From Gammaproteobacteria bacterium (GTDB taxonomy: Bacteria > Pseudomonadota > Gammaproteobacteria > Burkholderiales > Sulfuricellaceae), in NCBI GenBank assembly GCA_018824405.1, contig JAHJGO010000013.1, positions 1 through 64,000 of the forward strand: a stretch of 64,000 bases of DNA. The letters are read 5' to 3'. Positions 48,945-57,299 of this stretch are shown one piece after another. The notes beneath the pieces were generated by a model. The model was not told where the DNA came from, did no database searches, and saw nothing but the letters and a program-made list of their open reading frames with translations. Within the stretch, counting starts at the first letter, position 1. Each line of letters begins with the position of its first letter. The position numbers and the translations under genes are program-made.

Positions 48945-49457
48945 TTAAATGAACAGACTGATGTCTGCTTCGCCGCCGTACTCGAAGTAGGTGGCTGCGC
49001 CAACATATTCGATACCGTCGATGAAATCGCTATGCTCAAAGCCGAACAATTCAACGGTCATCTGGCACGCCAGAAACTTGACTTCAGCTTCCTGGCACAG
49101 TTCACGCAATTCTGCGATGGAGGCCACGCCGTTGTTGGCAATGGTTTTTTTCATCAATGCAGTGGCAACGTCTTCATACCAGGGAATGCCTGCCTGAATA
49201 ATGTTCGGGATGTTCCAGCTGATATCCTGGAACCATTTCGGCCCGAACGGCATCTTCATGGGCATGCCAGGGTTGCCCAGAGGGCTGACCTTGAGGCAGG
49301 AAAGATCCTTGCGCAGGCATTGCAGGCCGTAGAAGGTGAAGAAAATCGTCGCCTCGTAGCCTAGCGCAGCCGCCGTGGAAGCGAGAATAAAGGGTGGGTA
49401 GGCCCAGTCCAGTGTTCCCTTGGTGGCGATAATCGTTAGTTTCTTTTGGTCATCCAT
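48945..49457 (-). CDS. dsrE2: DsrE2-type sulfur-transfer protein
   Basis: A 170-residue DsrE/DsrF-family protein of the DsrE2 type. It starts DDQKKLTIIATKGTLDWAYPPFILASTAAALGYEATIFFTFYGL, whose hydrophobic segments may associate with the membrane. Two Cys regions, LQCLRKDLSCLKV and VKFLACQMTVELFGF, are conserved in this group. In sulfur oxidisers DsrE2 works with a rhodanese and TusA in cytoplasmic sulfur trafficking to DsrEFH. Here it is the third gene of that trio. Its exact donor and acceptor are inferred from homologous clusters. Confidence 0.9.
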   Translation of the reverse strand: MDDQKKLTIIATKGTLDWAYPPFILASTAAALGYEATIFFTFYGLQCLRKDLSCLKVSPLGNPGMPMKMPFGPKWFQDISWNIPNIIQAGIPWYEDVATALMKKTIANNGVASIAELRELCQEAEVKFLACQMTVELFGFEHSDFIDGIEYVGAATYFEYGGEADISLFI

Positions 49458-49530
49458 CTCTTCTAAACCCCTCGTTGCTGTCTATTTTTGAGTATTAGCG
49501 GACGCATGTTTCTGTTCAATTATATTTTTA

Positions 49531-49758
49531 TTACTTCTTCTTCATGAAGAAAGTATATTCGCCGCCAGCTTCGGTAGAGGACATCAATTCATTGCCGGTC
49601 TGCTTGGCAAATGCCTGGAAGTCTTTTACGGAACCTGGATCGGTGGACAGGATTTTCAGAACTTGACCGGAACCGATTTCGGCCAGGGCTTTCTTTGCGC
49701 GCAAAATCGGCAGTGGGCAGTTCAGACCGCGAGCGTCCAGTTCTTTATCAGCATTCAT
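49531..49758 (-). CDS. tusA: Sulfur carrier protein TusA
   Basis: A 75-residue sulfur carrier with the family start KELDARGLNCPLPILRAKKAL; the Cys in NCPLP carries the persulfide. In sulfur oxidisers of the dsr type TusA donates to DsrEFH. ATG 49758 has AAGGAGATCTAC upstream; an earlier in-frame ATG would add an unrelated leader. It lies between the rhodanese gene (82 bases) and dsrE2 (73 bases). Confidence 0.94.
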   Translation of the reverse strand: MNADKELDARGLNCPLPILRAKKALAEIGSGQVLKILSTDPGSVKDFQAFAKQTGNELMSSTEAGGEYTFFMKKK

Positions 49759-49840
49759 GTAGATCTCCTTAAGCAGGTTAATTGTTGCCAACGAAAAAAG
49801 GGGATTATTTATAGTTTGCGAGATTATTGCAACCTAAAAT

Positions 49841-50164
49841 TTAGGCGGGGACGGCCAACATCTGGCCAGATCGCATCCAGGCCATGATTCCACCCTGCAG
49901 GTTCATCACGTTGCTGAAGCCTTGTTGTGACATGAATGCGGTCACCTGGCCCGAGCGTGCGCCGCTCTGACAGTAAAATACGGTCGGTGTCTGCGCGCAA
50001 AATTCGTTGGCCTTGATCGGGATGAGGTGCATCGGAATATGTTCGGCGCCTTCAATATAACCGCGCGCAACTTCGCCTTCTGAACGGACGTCGATCAGTT
50101 TGATCTTGCCTTCAGATTTCAGTTTCTCAAGACCGCTAATATCGATTTCCGGAATGCCGAACAT
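49841..50164 (-). CDS. Single-domain rhodanese
   Basis: A 107-residue rhodanese domain. Elements are LIDVRSEGEVARGYIEGAEHIP and the active loop VFYCQSGARS with the persulfide-forming Cys at 65, then QGGIMAW. No signal peptide, so it is cytoplasmic. As the first gene of the rhodanese-tusA-dsrE2 set it is the likely entry point for sulfane sulfur, probably from a low-molecular-weight persulfide. Confidence 0.92.
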   Translation of the reverse strand: MFGIPEIDISGLEKLKSEGKIKLIDVRSEGEVARGYIEGAEHIPMHLIPIKANEFCAQTPTVFYCQSGARSGQVTAFMSQQGFSNVMNLQGGIMAWMRSGQMLAVPA

Positions 50165-50266
50165 GATTTCTCCTTGCGTTAAACCAGGTTGAATTTTAGA
50201 GTCTGCTAATATACCAAATTCTGATTTTAATGCAACCTGTTAATTAAGCAGGATGTTTTTATCTGT

Positions 50267-51193
50267 TTAGCAGCGCTGTGCGCCATGATACAGATTAACC
50301 ACGTGACGAGCCTCCGCAAAAAACAGCCAGCGTTCAACCACCAGGCCGAGCAGGGCGCTGATTGTTGCTATCACCATGCCACCCTGGGTGGGGTTGCCGA
50401 TCAGAATCATCAGCGGGTAAACAAAAGCAATCAGAAAAAAGATGGCTTTAAGGATCAGGCGGTATTTGCGCGCCACCTGAAAGCCGAATTCCTGGGTCAG
50501 AAAGGTGCCGTGGGTATGCCCCTGATCAAGCAGCTTGACCTTGGCGCGGTTGAAGCCAGTCGCTGTGTTGATGGTGGATGAAATGTGCGGGGCAACGATC
50601 CAGAAATAATAGATCGCCTTGAGAAAAGCTGCGACGGCCAGCAGAGCGATTGCAAGGAACACGAACAGGCCCTGGTTTTCCTGCGGGAGAAAGGCAAGCA
50701 GCAGCAGGACGCCAGAGAAGTGCCCCAAAGCCAGGTAGTTGGCGGGTGTCAGGGGCGTATTCCATTGGCGGATGGTTTTCAGGCAGGCGTAAATCATGCC
50801 GGTACTGAAGATGGCCGCCCATGACAGCAACAGCGCCACGATGCCGAACACATAACGCACCGGCAGCCAGCTTTCAGGCGCCAGCCAGGCGAGGCCGAGG
50901 TAAATGCTGGCAAAGGGGAAAAACAGCAGCCCGAACACACCTTCGCGCGACAGCCAGGAAGTGCGGAAGCGCATCACGGCACGCCAGGAATTCTTGGGAT
51001 TGGCAAGGTGGAACACGGACGACAGAAACCCGCCCCCGACCAGAAAAATGGCCAGGATACCCGGCATGAGAAGCGCCTGTGAACTCAGGCCGCCGCCCAA
51101 TTTGAACAGATCCGCCAGTACCAGCAGGGCAAACAGACCCAAGCCGGCGCCAGAGCTGACGGTGAAGAAAATAACGCTGAATGCTGGATGCAT
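50267..51193 (-). CDS. soeC: Membrane anchor subunit SoeC
   Basis: A 308-residue membrane protein of the DmsC family with about eight hydrophobic segments (start HPAFSVIFFTVSSGAGLGLFALLVLADLF; FRTSWLSREGVFGLLFFPF is a family motif). With SoeA and SoeB it forms the quinone-reducing sulfite-oxidising complex. It follows soeB after 84 bases that contain a large imperfect inverted repeat. Confidence 0.9.
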   Translation of the reverse strand: MHPAFSVIFFTVSSGAGLGLFALLVLADLFKLGGGLSSQALLMPGILAIFLVGGGFLSSVFHLANPKNSWRAVMRFRTSWLSREGVFGLLFFPFASIYLGLAWLAPESWLPVRYVFGIVALLLSWAAIFSTGMIYACLKTIRQWNTPLTPANYLALGHFSGVLLLLAFLPQENQGLFVFLAIALLAVAAFLKAIYYFWIVAPHISSTINTATGFNRAKVKLLDQGHTHGTFLTQEFGFQVARKYRLILKAIFFLIAFVYPLMILIGNPTQGGMVIATISALLGLVVERWLFFAEARHVVNLYHGAQRC

Positions 51194-51211
51194 TTTTAAA
51201 CTCCGTGAATC

Positions 51212-51289
51212 GTGAAAAGTGAAGTGTGAAGTGGCGTGAAATGCGTATGGCGTGGCATGCGTTTCACTTTTTACACTTCACCTCTTCAC
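51212..51289. repeat. Large imperfect inverted repeat between soeB and soeC
   Basis: A left arm starting GTGAAAAGTGAAGTGTGAAG (51212 onward, to about 51248) pairs imperfectly with a right arm ending TTACACTTCACCTCTTCAC (51255-51289). The right arm overlaps the last codons of soeB. Each arm also contains small direct repeats of GTGAAGTG. It may fold in the mRNA and set the ratio of soeC to soeAB, or be a remnant of a repeat element. Confidence 0.55.
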
Positions 51290-51973
51290 TACCTTGTTGA
51301 CGAAAGTCTTCAGTTTTTCCTTGAAGCCGGGCTTGCCCAGGTTTTCAATCGGGATCGGCTTGGCCTTGCGTGGCGGCAGGTAATGGTTGGTCGGGTTGTA
51401 GCCGAGTTCGGGCATCAGCTGGTAACCGCTACGCTCGCGCACCGTGCGGCTGACTGCCGATTCGGGATCGTCAAAATCTCCGAACATGCGGGCATGGGCC
51501 GGGCAGGTCAGCACACAGGCAGGCTGGCGGTCTTCCACGGCCAGATTCTGGTCGTAAATACGGTCAGCGCACAGCGTGCACTTCTTCATCGTGCCGGTGG
51601 CGCGATCCAGTTCGCGGGCGCCATACGGGCAGGCCCAGGAGCAGAAATTGCAGCCCATGCACTTGTCCTGGTCCACCAGTACGATGCCGTCCTCCGCCCG
51701 CTTGTATGAAGCGCCGGTCGGGCAAACCGTGACGCAAGCCGCGTCCTCGCAGTGCATGCACGACATGGGGAAGTTGATGGTCTTGCTGACCGGGTATTCG
51801 CCCACTTCGTAGCTGCGGATACGGTTGAACCACACCCCGGACGGCTCCGCGCCATAGGGCTCATAGTCAGTCAGCGCACCGGTCATGCCGGAAGCGTTCC
51901 ACTGCTTGCAGGCAATGGCGCAGGCGTGACAGCCGACGCAAACGTCAAGATCAATTACTAAGCCTAATCTCAT
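51278..51973 (-). CDS. soeB: Iron-sulfur subunit SoeB
   Basis: A 231-residue ferredoxin-type subunit of the DmsB/PsrB family, carrying electrons from SoeA to SoeC. Four Cys groups are visible: CVGCHACAIACKQW (residues 11-24), MSCMHCEDAACVTVCP, CMGCNFCSWACP and CTLCADRI with a final PACVLTCPA, enough for four cubane clusters. It starts 25 bases after soeA and lacks a Tat signal, consistent with a cytoplasm-facing SoeAB. Confidence 0.93.
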   Translation of the reverse strand: MRLGLVIDLDVCVGCHACAIACKQWNASGMTGALTDYEPYGAEPSGVWFNRIRSYEVGEYPVSKTINFPMSCMHCEDAACVTVCPTGASYKRAEDGIVLVDQDKCMGCNFCSWACPYGARELDRATGTMKKCTLCADRIYDQNLAVEDRQPACVLTCPAHARMFGDFDDPESAVSRTVRERSGYQLMPELGYNPTNHYLPPRKAKPIPIENLGKPGFKEKLKTFVNKVVKR

Positions 51974-51998
51974 TGTTTCTTATCCTTTTGCGCCAAGT

Positions 51999-54872
51999 CT
52001 ATTTGCGGTCGGTTTTTGCGTCGTAGCGCAGGATGTCCGGACGCTCGCCGCTATCCCCTGGCAGCGGTTTGATCGCCGGAAATTCAGGCCAGCTGCCTTC
52101 TTCGCCGGGAGCCGCTTTCCACAGCTTGACGCGCAGGTCGAACCACGCCGCCTGGCCCGTGACCGGGTCGGAGTTGGTAAGGCGGCGCTCACCCTGTTTG
52201 GGCGGCAGCAACTCGGAAATCAGATGATTGAGCAGGAAGCCTTTCTTTGCTTCGGACGCATCCGGCTTCAGACCCCAGGCGCCGCCCTGCTTGCCGATGG
52301 CATTCCAGGTCCAGATGGTGTTTTCCTGGCAGCCTTCCATGGTCTTCATCTGGCAGCGGATCTTGCCGGTGAGCGATTCCACCCAGATCCAGTCGAAGTC
52401 CTTGAGGCCCATGCGTTCCGCTTGCCCGGCGTTCATGAACATATAGTTCTGAGCCTGGATCTGGCGCAGCCACACGTTCTGCGAATCCCACGAGTGGTAC
52501 ATGAACATGGGGCGCTGGGTGATGGCGTGGAAAGGGTACTCTTCCTTGTCGGTGCGTTCGCTTTCCAGCGGCTCGTACCACATCGGCAGCGGGTCGAAGT
52601 ATTTTGCCAGGCGCTCGCGGTCGGTCTGGTTGTGCGGCTGCGGGCCGTCGTACAGGCCTTGTCCGGCAAGGCGAAATTTCTGCAGCGGCTCGGAGTAGAT
52701 CTGCATCACGATTGGTTCGGCCTTGCCGATGAAGCCCACATCCGCGGCCACTTCCAGGTAATCCTTGTTGGCATAGCGCATGTACTTCATGTTGTCGGGC
52801 CAGTGGTGGGCGAAGAACGACTGGTTCTCGATGTACTTTTCCCACTGGTTGGGGTTGGGCTCGCCCTTCAGTGACTTGTCGCCATCCTTGCCGCGCCAGC
52901 CGGCCAGGAAGCCGATGCCGGGGGAGCGCTCGTAATTGACGATAAAGTCCTTGTAGCCGGTGAACTTGCGTGCACCGTCCGGCTTGGTAAAGGCCGGGAA
53001 TTTCAGGCGCGAGGCCAGTTCCACCAGCACTTCCTGCCACGGGCGCACATCGCGTCCGGTTTCGACCAGCGGATGACGGATGGCGTCTGCAGCCGCATCG
53101 GGCTCTGAAATCGGGCGGTCCAGCAGTGAAATCGTGTCGAAGCGCTCCAGATAGGTGGTATCCGGCAGCACCAGGTCGGCAAAATTCACCATTTCCGAGT
53201 GGAAGGCGTCCGCCACCACCAGGAACGGGATCTTGTACATCATGCCGGGTTCGTCCGGGTCCAGCTCGGTCAGCATCTGCTGCACGTTCTTGGTGTTCAT
53301 GGTCGAGTTCCATGCCATGTTGGCCATGAACAGGATCAGCGTGTCAAGCGCATAGGGGTCATGGTTGGTGGCGTTGGTGATTACCATATGCATCAGGCCG
53401 TGGCTCGACATCGGACTTTCCCACGAGTAGGCCTTGTCGATGCGCACCGGATTGCCTTCGCCGTCGATCACCAGATCTTCCGGACGCGTGGGGAAGCCCA
53501 GCGGCGGACGGGACAGCGCGGTATTCGGCGCATGGATCAGGTCGAGATTGTTTTCCGGCAGCTGGTGCGGCGGAATCGGCTTCGGATAGGGCGCACGAGC
53601 GCGGAAATTGCCGGGGCCGTCGAGCGCACCCAGCAGAATCTGGATCATGTGGATCGCGCGGCAGGTATGGAAGCCGTTGGAGTGCGCGGCAATGCCGCGC
53701 ATGGCGTACATCGCCACCGGGCGGCCGATCACCTTGTCGTGCTTGCGTCCGTAAATGTCTGTCCACTCGATGTCCAGTTCCACCGTTTCCTTGAAGGCAA
53801 CGTGCGCCATTTCCAGAGCCATGCGCTCGATGGCTTCGGCGGATACGCCGCATTCATGTGCCACGTTGGCCGGAGAATAACGTTCATCGAGGTAACGCTC
53901 CGCAGTCACAGACATGACGGTCTTGACCTGGCGGCCATCGGGCGCGGTGAACTCGCCGAACAGAGCCGGGGCGATGTCTGCATCCGCGCCGCTGACGAAG
54001 GTCTGTTTTTCCAGATCCCACACCAGCGGATTGTTGGCTGCATCGCGCAGGAACAGGCCGTCACCGACCTTGCCCGGCGTTTGCACCACCAGCCAGGGAG
54101 AGTTGGTGTAGCGGATCAGGAATTCGTAGTCGAACAGCTCGCGCGACAGCAGCACGTGCACGATGGACATGGCGAGCAGGCCGTCGGTGCCGGGGCGGAT
54201 CGGTATCCATTCGTCGGCAATGGCGGAGTAGCCGGTGCGTACCGGGTTGACCGAAACGAATTTGCCACCGTGACGCTTGAGTTTTTCCAGGCCGATCTTG
54301 ATCGGGTTGGAGGAGTGGTCTTCCGCCACGCCCCACATGATGAAATACTTGGCGTAATCCCAGTCCGGCGCGCCGAATTCCCAGAAGGAGAAGCCGATTG
54401 AATACAGCCCGGCCACCGCCATGTTGACTGAGCAGAAACCGCCGTGGGCCGCCCAGTTTGGGGTGCCGAACTGCTGCGCCCACAGGCCGGTCAATGCCTG
54501 CATCTGGTCACGACCGGTGAAGAAGGCCAGTTTGGTGGGGTCAGTTTCGCGAATCCGCTTCAGGCGGAAAGTCAGCAGGCCCAATGCCTGTTCCCACTCG
54601 ATTTCCTCGAATTCACCCGAGCCACGAGGCGAACCGGCTTTACGAATAAGCGGTTTCTTGAGCTTGGCGGCGGAGTACTGTTTCATGATGCCTGCGGAGC
54701 CCTTGGCACACAGTACCCCCTGGTTGGTGGGGTGGTTGCGGTTGCCCTGGATAAAGCGCACCTTGTTTTCTTCCAGGGTGACCTTGATGCCGCAACGGCA
54801 GGCGCACATATAACAGGTGGTGTATTTGACTTCCTGTTTGTCGTGATCCTCAAACTGCACTTGAGCGTTCAT
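51999..54872 (-). CDS. soeA: Molybdenum sulfite dehydrogenase catalytic subunit SoeA
   Basis: A 957-residue molybdopterin enzyme of the complex iron-sulfur molybdoenzyme family that oxidises cytoplasmic sulfite to sulfate, giving electrons to quinone. An N-terminal [4Fe-4S] motif YMCACRCGIKV to VLCAKG lies at residues 19-59; bis-MGD-binding stretches follow (LAFFTGRDQMQALTGLWAQQFGTPN, NPVRTGYSAIADEWIPIRPGTDGLL), and the C-terminal fifth holds the cofactor-binding domain. There is no twin-arginine signal, which agrees with Soe rather than with periplasmic paralogues such as thiosulfate or polysulfide reductase. Those share the fold, so biochemical identity rests on the dsr context. Confidence 0.9.
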   Translation of the reverse strand: MNAQVQFEDHDKQEVKYTTCYMCACRCGIKVTLEENKVRFIQGNRNHPTNQGVLCAKGSAGIMKQYSAAKLKKPLIRKAGSPRGSGEFEEIEWEQALGLLTFRLKRIRETDPTKLAFFTGRDQMQALTGLWAQQFGTPNWAAHGGFCSVNMAVAGLYSIGFSFWEFGAPDWDYAKYFIMWGVAEDHSSNPIKIGLEKLKRHGGKFVSVNPVRTGYSAIADEWIPIRPGTDGLLAMSIVHVLLSRELFDYEFLIRYTNSPWLVVQTPGKVGDGLFLRDAANNPLVWDLEKQTFVSGADADIAPALFGEFTAPDGRQVKTVMSVTAERYLDERYSPANVAHECGVSAEAIERMALEMAHVAFKETVELDIEWTDIYGRKHDKVIGRPVAMYAMRGIAAHSNGFHTCRAIHMIQILLGALDGPGNFRARAPYPKPIPPHQLPENNLDLIHAPNTALSRPPLGFPTRPEDLVIDGEGNPVRIDKAYSWESPMSSHGLMHMVITNATNHDPYALDTLILFMANMAWNSTMNTKNVQQMLTELDPDEPGMMYKIPFLVVADAFHSEMVNFADLVLPDTTYLERFDTISLLDRPISEPDAAADAIRHPLVETGRDVRPWQEVLVELASRLKFPAFTKPDGARKFTGYKDFIVNYERSPGIGFLAGWRGKDGDKSLKGEPNPNQWEKYIENQSFFAHHWPDNMKYMRYANKDYLEVAADVGFIGKAEPIVMQIYSEPLQKFRLAGQGLYDGPQPHNQTDRERLAKYFDPLPMWYEPLESERTDKEEYPFHAITQRPMFMYHSWDSQNVWLRQIQAQNYMFMNAGQAERMGLKDFDWIWVESLTGKIRCQMKTMEGCQENTIWTWNAIGKQGGAWGLKPDASEAKKGFLLNHLISELLPPKQGERRLTNSDPVTGQAAWFDLRVKLWKAAPGEEGSWPEFPAIKPLPGDSGERPDILRYDAKTDRK

Positions 54873-55220
54873 TAAGAGCCTTTTTCAGTCGTTAGCGAGC
54901 CCTAAAACGGCAGGGCCTCATAGCTTCCACAGGGTTTGGACGGCGCTTCCGTCTATTAATAAAACAGTGTTTTCTAATTTAGTGGATCAAACTCTTTCCC
55001 TCGCCGGTTATACCACCGGACGCAGTCTCTTCCATAATTTTTGGGAAACCAGGCGGGTTGAATTTGATTGTAGCCCTATGGCAGAGCCACAGAGCGGGCA
55101 GAAAGGGCATGGCACAGTCCTGCTTGATCGTTGCAATTTATCAAGAAAACCAGTATTTGCTCAACTGGAAATTTTTAATCAGCTAATAAATAGACCTGAT
55201 CTAAATCTATTCGATCTTGA
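54873..55220 (-). promoter_or_regulatory. Leader and promoter region of soeABC
   Basis: The 348-base gap between soeA and the unknown gene at 55221 has no convincing gene. Two hairpins lie close to soeA: GAGCCCT against AGGGCCTC (54897-54919, one bulge) and GACGG against CCGTC (54939-54953). Further up, CCGGTTATACCACCGG (about 55003-55018) is a third short palindrome. The arrangement suggests a structured leader, but I could not match it to a known riboswitch such as the molybdenum-cofactor motif. Confidence 0.4.
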
Positions 55221-55622
55221 TCAGCGCTTGCATACAGGCCCATCTGATGGATTTTCCACGCTTTTGGCAATCGCGTTGACCAGTTCCTGCATTTCTTCAA
55301 GAGTAAACGCGGTAAGCAGTCGATTGGCCAGGGCGGGTTCGAGTTTGATCATGCAGGGGCGTCCATCGGAAAGCGTGACGCGAACCCCGGCAGCCTGGTG
55401 GGTTGCTGTACCGTCAGCGGCATCCACCCGGTCGGCCTGTTCTTCCATCAATTCATCGTAATAGGCATCCAGTTGGTCGGAAACCACATCATCCATGTCT
55501 TCTGGCGCGGCAGCCAGCAGCCCCATCTCGTCCGCAGGCAAAGTGCAGTCGACGCCACGCTCGTGTGCATAAGCAACAAAACGCTGGCGTAGTTCCTCAT
55601 CAAAAAACATGTACTCAAACAT
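55221..55622 (-). CDS. Hypothetical protein of the signalling operon, unrecognised
   Basis: A 133-residue soluble, acidic protein. The N-terminus is FEYMFFDEELRQRFVAYAHERGVDC, with the central EDMDDVVSDQLDAYYDELMEEQADRVDAADG and a C-terminal half (GVRVTLSDGRPCMIKLEPALANRLLTAFTLEEMQELVNAIAKSVENP) that looks like a small alpha/beta domain ending in a helix. I recognise no family. It starts 12 bases after the GGDEF gene on the same strand and is the last gene of the signalling series, so it may be an output or adaptor. Confidence 0.65.
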   Translation of the reverse strand: MFEYMFFDEELRQRFVAYAHERGVDCTLPADEMGLLAAAPEDMDDVVSDQLDAYYDELMEEQADRVDAADGTATHQAAGVRVTLSDGRPCMIKLEPALANRLLTAFTLEEMQELVNAIAKSVENPSDGPVCKR

Positions 55623-55634
55623 GGCGCAGCCCTT

Positions 55635-57299
55635 CTATTTGGGTTTGCAGGCCACCAGAACCACCCGATTGCGGCCGTCATGCTTGGCGCGGTAGAGGGC
55701 TTTGTCGGCCGCGTTATTGATGGCTTCCGGCGTGGCGAAGTCAGGATACGAAGCAACGCCACAGCTGAACGTGACGGAAAATTCAGCATTCTCGCCATGC
55801 TGGCGGATTTCTGCAAGATCCTTGCGGATGCCGTCCAGAGTGCGCACTGCATCGGGTCCGCTGGTATCTGTAAGAATGACGGCGAACTCCTCTCCTCCAT
55901 AGCGGCCGATGACGTCCACTTTGCGCAGGCGCTGCTGCAATAGCCGCGCCAGGCTTTTAAGCACTTTGTCGCCAACGGGATGGCCGTAAGTGTCGTTGAC
56001 GTTTTTGAAATGGTCGAGATCGATCATGGCAAAGGACAGCGGGCGCTCCTGGCGTTTCGCGCGTTCGATTTCGATGCTCAGCTGCTCCTTGATTTTAGTG
56101 TGGTTCAGCAGGCCGGTCAGACTATCCCGAATCATGAAATTGCGTAGCACACGATAGCGTTCGATACGGCTGCCGACAGAGGAAATCAGGTGATCCGCTT
56201 GAATCGGCTTGACCAGAAAATCGTCTCCACCATGGCTCATGGCGACAAGTTGCCTGTCCTTGTCGGTTTCTCCGGAAAGAAAAACGATCGGTACGCTGTC
56301 ATGGATCTCCTGCTGCCGCAGCACCTGTGCGACTTCTTCGCCATTGGCCCCAGGCATGTTGATGTCCATCAGGATCAGTTCCGGGCTGAAATCATCAAGG
56401 GCTTCCATCACCTGCATCGGGTCGGTTACCCGGCGTGTGACCATGCCTGCCTGCCCCAGCGTTTTGGCGTAGACCTCTGCCAGAGTGGCCGAGTTCTCAA
56501 CGACAAGAACCCTGAATGGTTCTGGCTGTGCGTTTGATGTCAACAGATCGAGCTTGTCGATTAGTCCGCCGATATCGACGGGCTTGCCGAAATAGGCCAT
56601 GCCTCCTGCCCGTATGGCTTCCAGGCGTGTCAGAAAATCCTTGCGCGAAGAAATGAAAATCAGGGCTGGCAGGGCATATCCCTCCTGACGCAGGGTAAGC
56701 ATGGATTCGATGCCGGCTTTTTCACCCTCGGCAAAGGAAATGTCCGCAATGATAGCGGCAGGCATTTTTTGCTGGATATGCTCCCGCGCATTCTCCGTGT
56801 GGGAGAAAATGTGCACGGTATAACCGAAATGATTGATCTGGGTAGCCAGATGCTCGGCGAGCAGGGTGTCGTCCTCAATCAGATAAATCAGGCGGGCGTC
56901 GTCCGGCTTGAGTTGTTCCTGGGATGGCGTGTTTTCAGTGCCAAAGGTATTGATCATCTCTGCGCTGGGTGGCAACTTGGCGCTTTCATGGACCTGCTGT
57001 AGCAGTTTACTGATATGAGAATATTGCGCTTCGCCAGGGGCGGTGCCTGTATCTAGCAGAGATTGTAGTGCCTGCTCCAGCAGGCGCGCTGCGCGGCTTA
57101 ATTCGATGAAGCCGAAGGTGGCGCCCGAACCGGTAAAGCTGTGAGCTTGCCGGTGCAAGTCGGATAACAGGCTGAGGTTGCCGCCCTCGATTTTGTTCCA
57201 GGTGGTCTCGAGTTGCTTGAGTTTGTCCGGTAGCTGATGCGCAAATTCGTTCTGCAGCAACTGCAGGCCTTGAACAATGCCGGGTTCGGTGTTGGTCAT
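55635..57299 (-). CDS. Hpt-REC-REC-GGDEF phosphorelay diguanylate cyclase
   Basis: A 554-residue cytoplasmic signalling protein with four domains. Residues 5-95 form an Hpt domain (HRQAHSFTGSGATFGFIELSR with the phosphoryl His). A first receiver follows (LIYLIEDDTLLAEHL, ADISFAEG; about 125-245), then a second (VLVVENSATLAEVY, LILMDINMPGANGEE; about 265-385). A C-terminal GGDEF domain (LTGLLNHTKIKEQL, FKNVNDTYGHPVGDKVL, RYGGEEFAVIL) makes cyclic di-GMP; the GGEEF active site is intact. ATG 57299 overlaps the RpfG-like gene by 4 bases. The double receiver suggests integration of two inputs. Confidence 0.88.
   Translation of the reverse strand: MTNTEPGIVQGLQLLQNEFAHQLPDKLKQLETTWNKIEGGNLSLLSDLHRQAHSFTGSGATFGFIELSRAARLLEQALQSLLDTGTAPGEAQYSHISKLLQQVHESAKLPPSAEMINTFGTENTPSQEQLKPDDARLIYLIEDDTLLAEHLATQINHFGYTVHIFSHTENAREHIQQKMPAAIIADISFAEGEKAGIESMLTLRQEGYALPALIFISSRKDFLTRLEAIRAGGMAYFGKPVDIGGLIDKLDLLTSNAQPEPFRVLVVENSATLAEVYAKTLGQAGMVTRRVTDPMQVMEALDDFSPELILMDINMPGANGEEVAQVLRQQEIHDSVPIVFLSGETDKDRQLVAMSHGGDDFLVKPIQADHLISSVGSRIERYRVLRNFMIRDSLTGLLNHTKIKEQLSIEIERAKRQERPLSFAMIDLDHFKNVNDTYGHPVGDKVLKSLARLLQQRLRKVDVIGRYGGEEFAVILTDTSGPDAVRTLDGIRKDLAEIRQHGENAEFSVTFSCGVASYPDFATPEAINNAADKALYRAKHDGRNRVVLVACKPK

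Noticed and set aside
52189-53313. 374-codon minus-strand frame in soeA
   Set aside because: Same strand, shifted frame of soeA; Arg/Pro/Gly-rich as expected for a high-GC shadow.
53199-54401. 400-codon plus-strand frame
   Set aside because: Antisense to soeA; His-, Val- and Arg-rich shadow with no motif.
54873-55220. Molybdenum-cofactor riboswitch upstream of soeA
   Set aside because: The hairpins do not line up with the motif as I know it; listed only as a structured leader.
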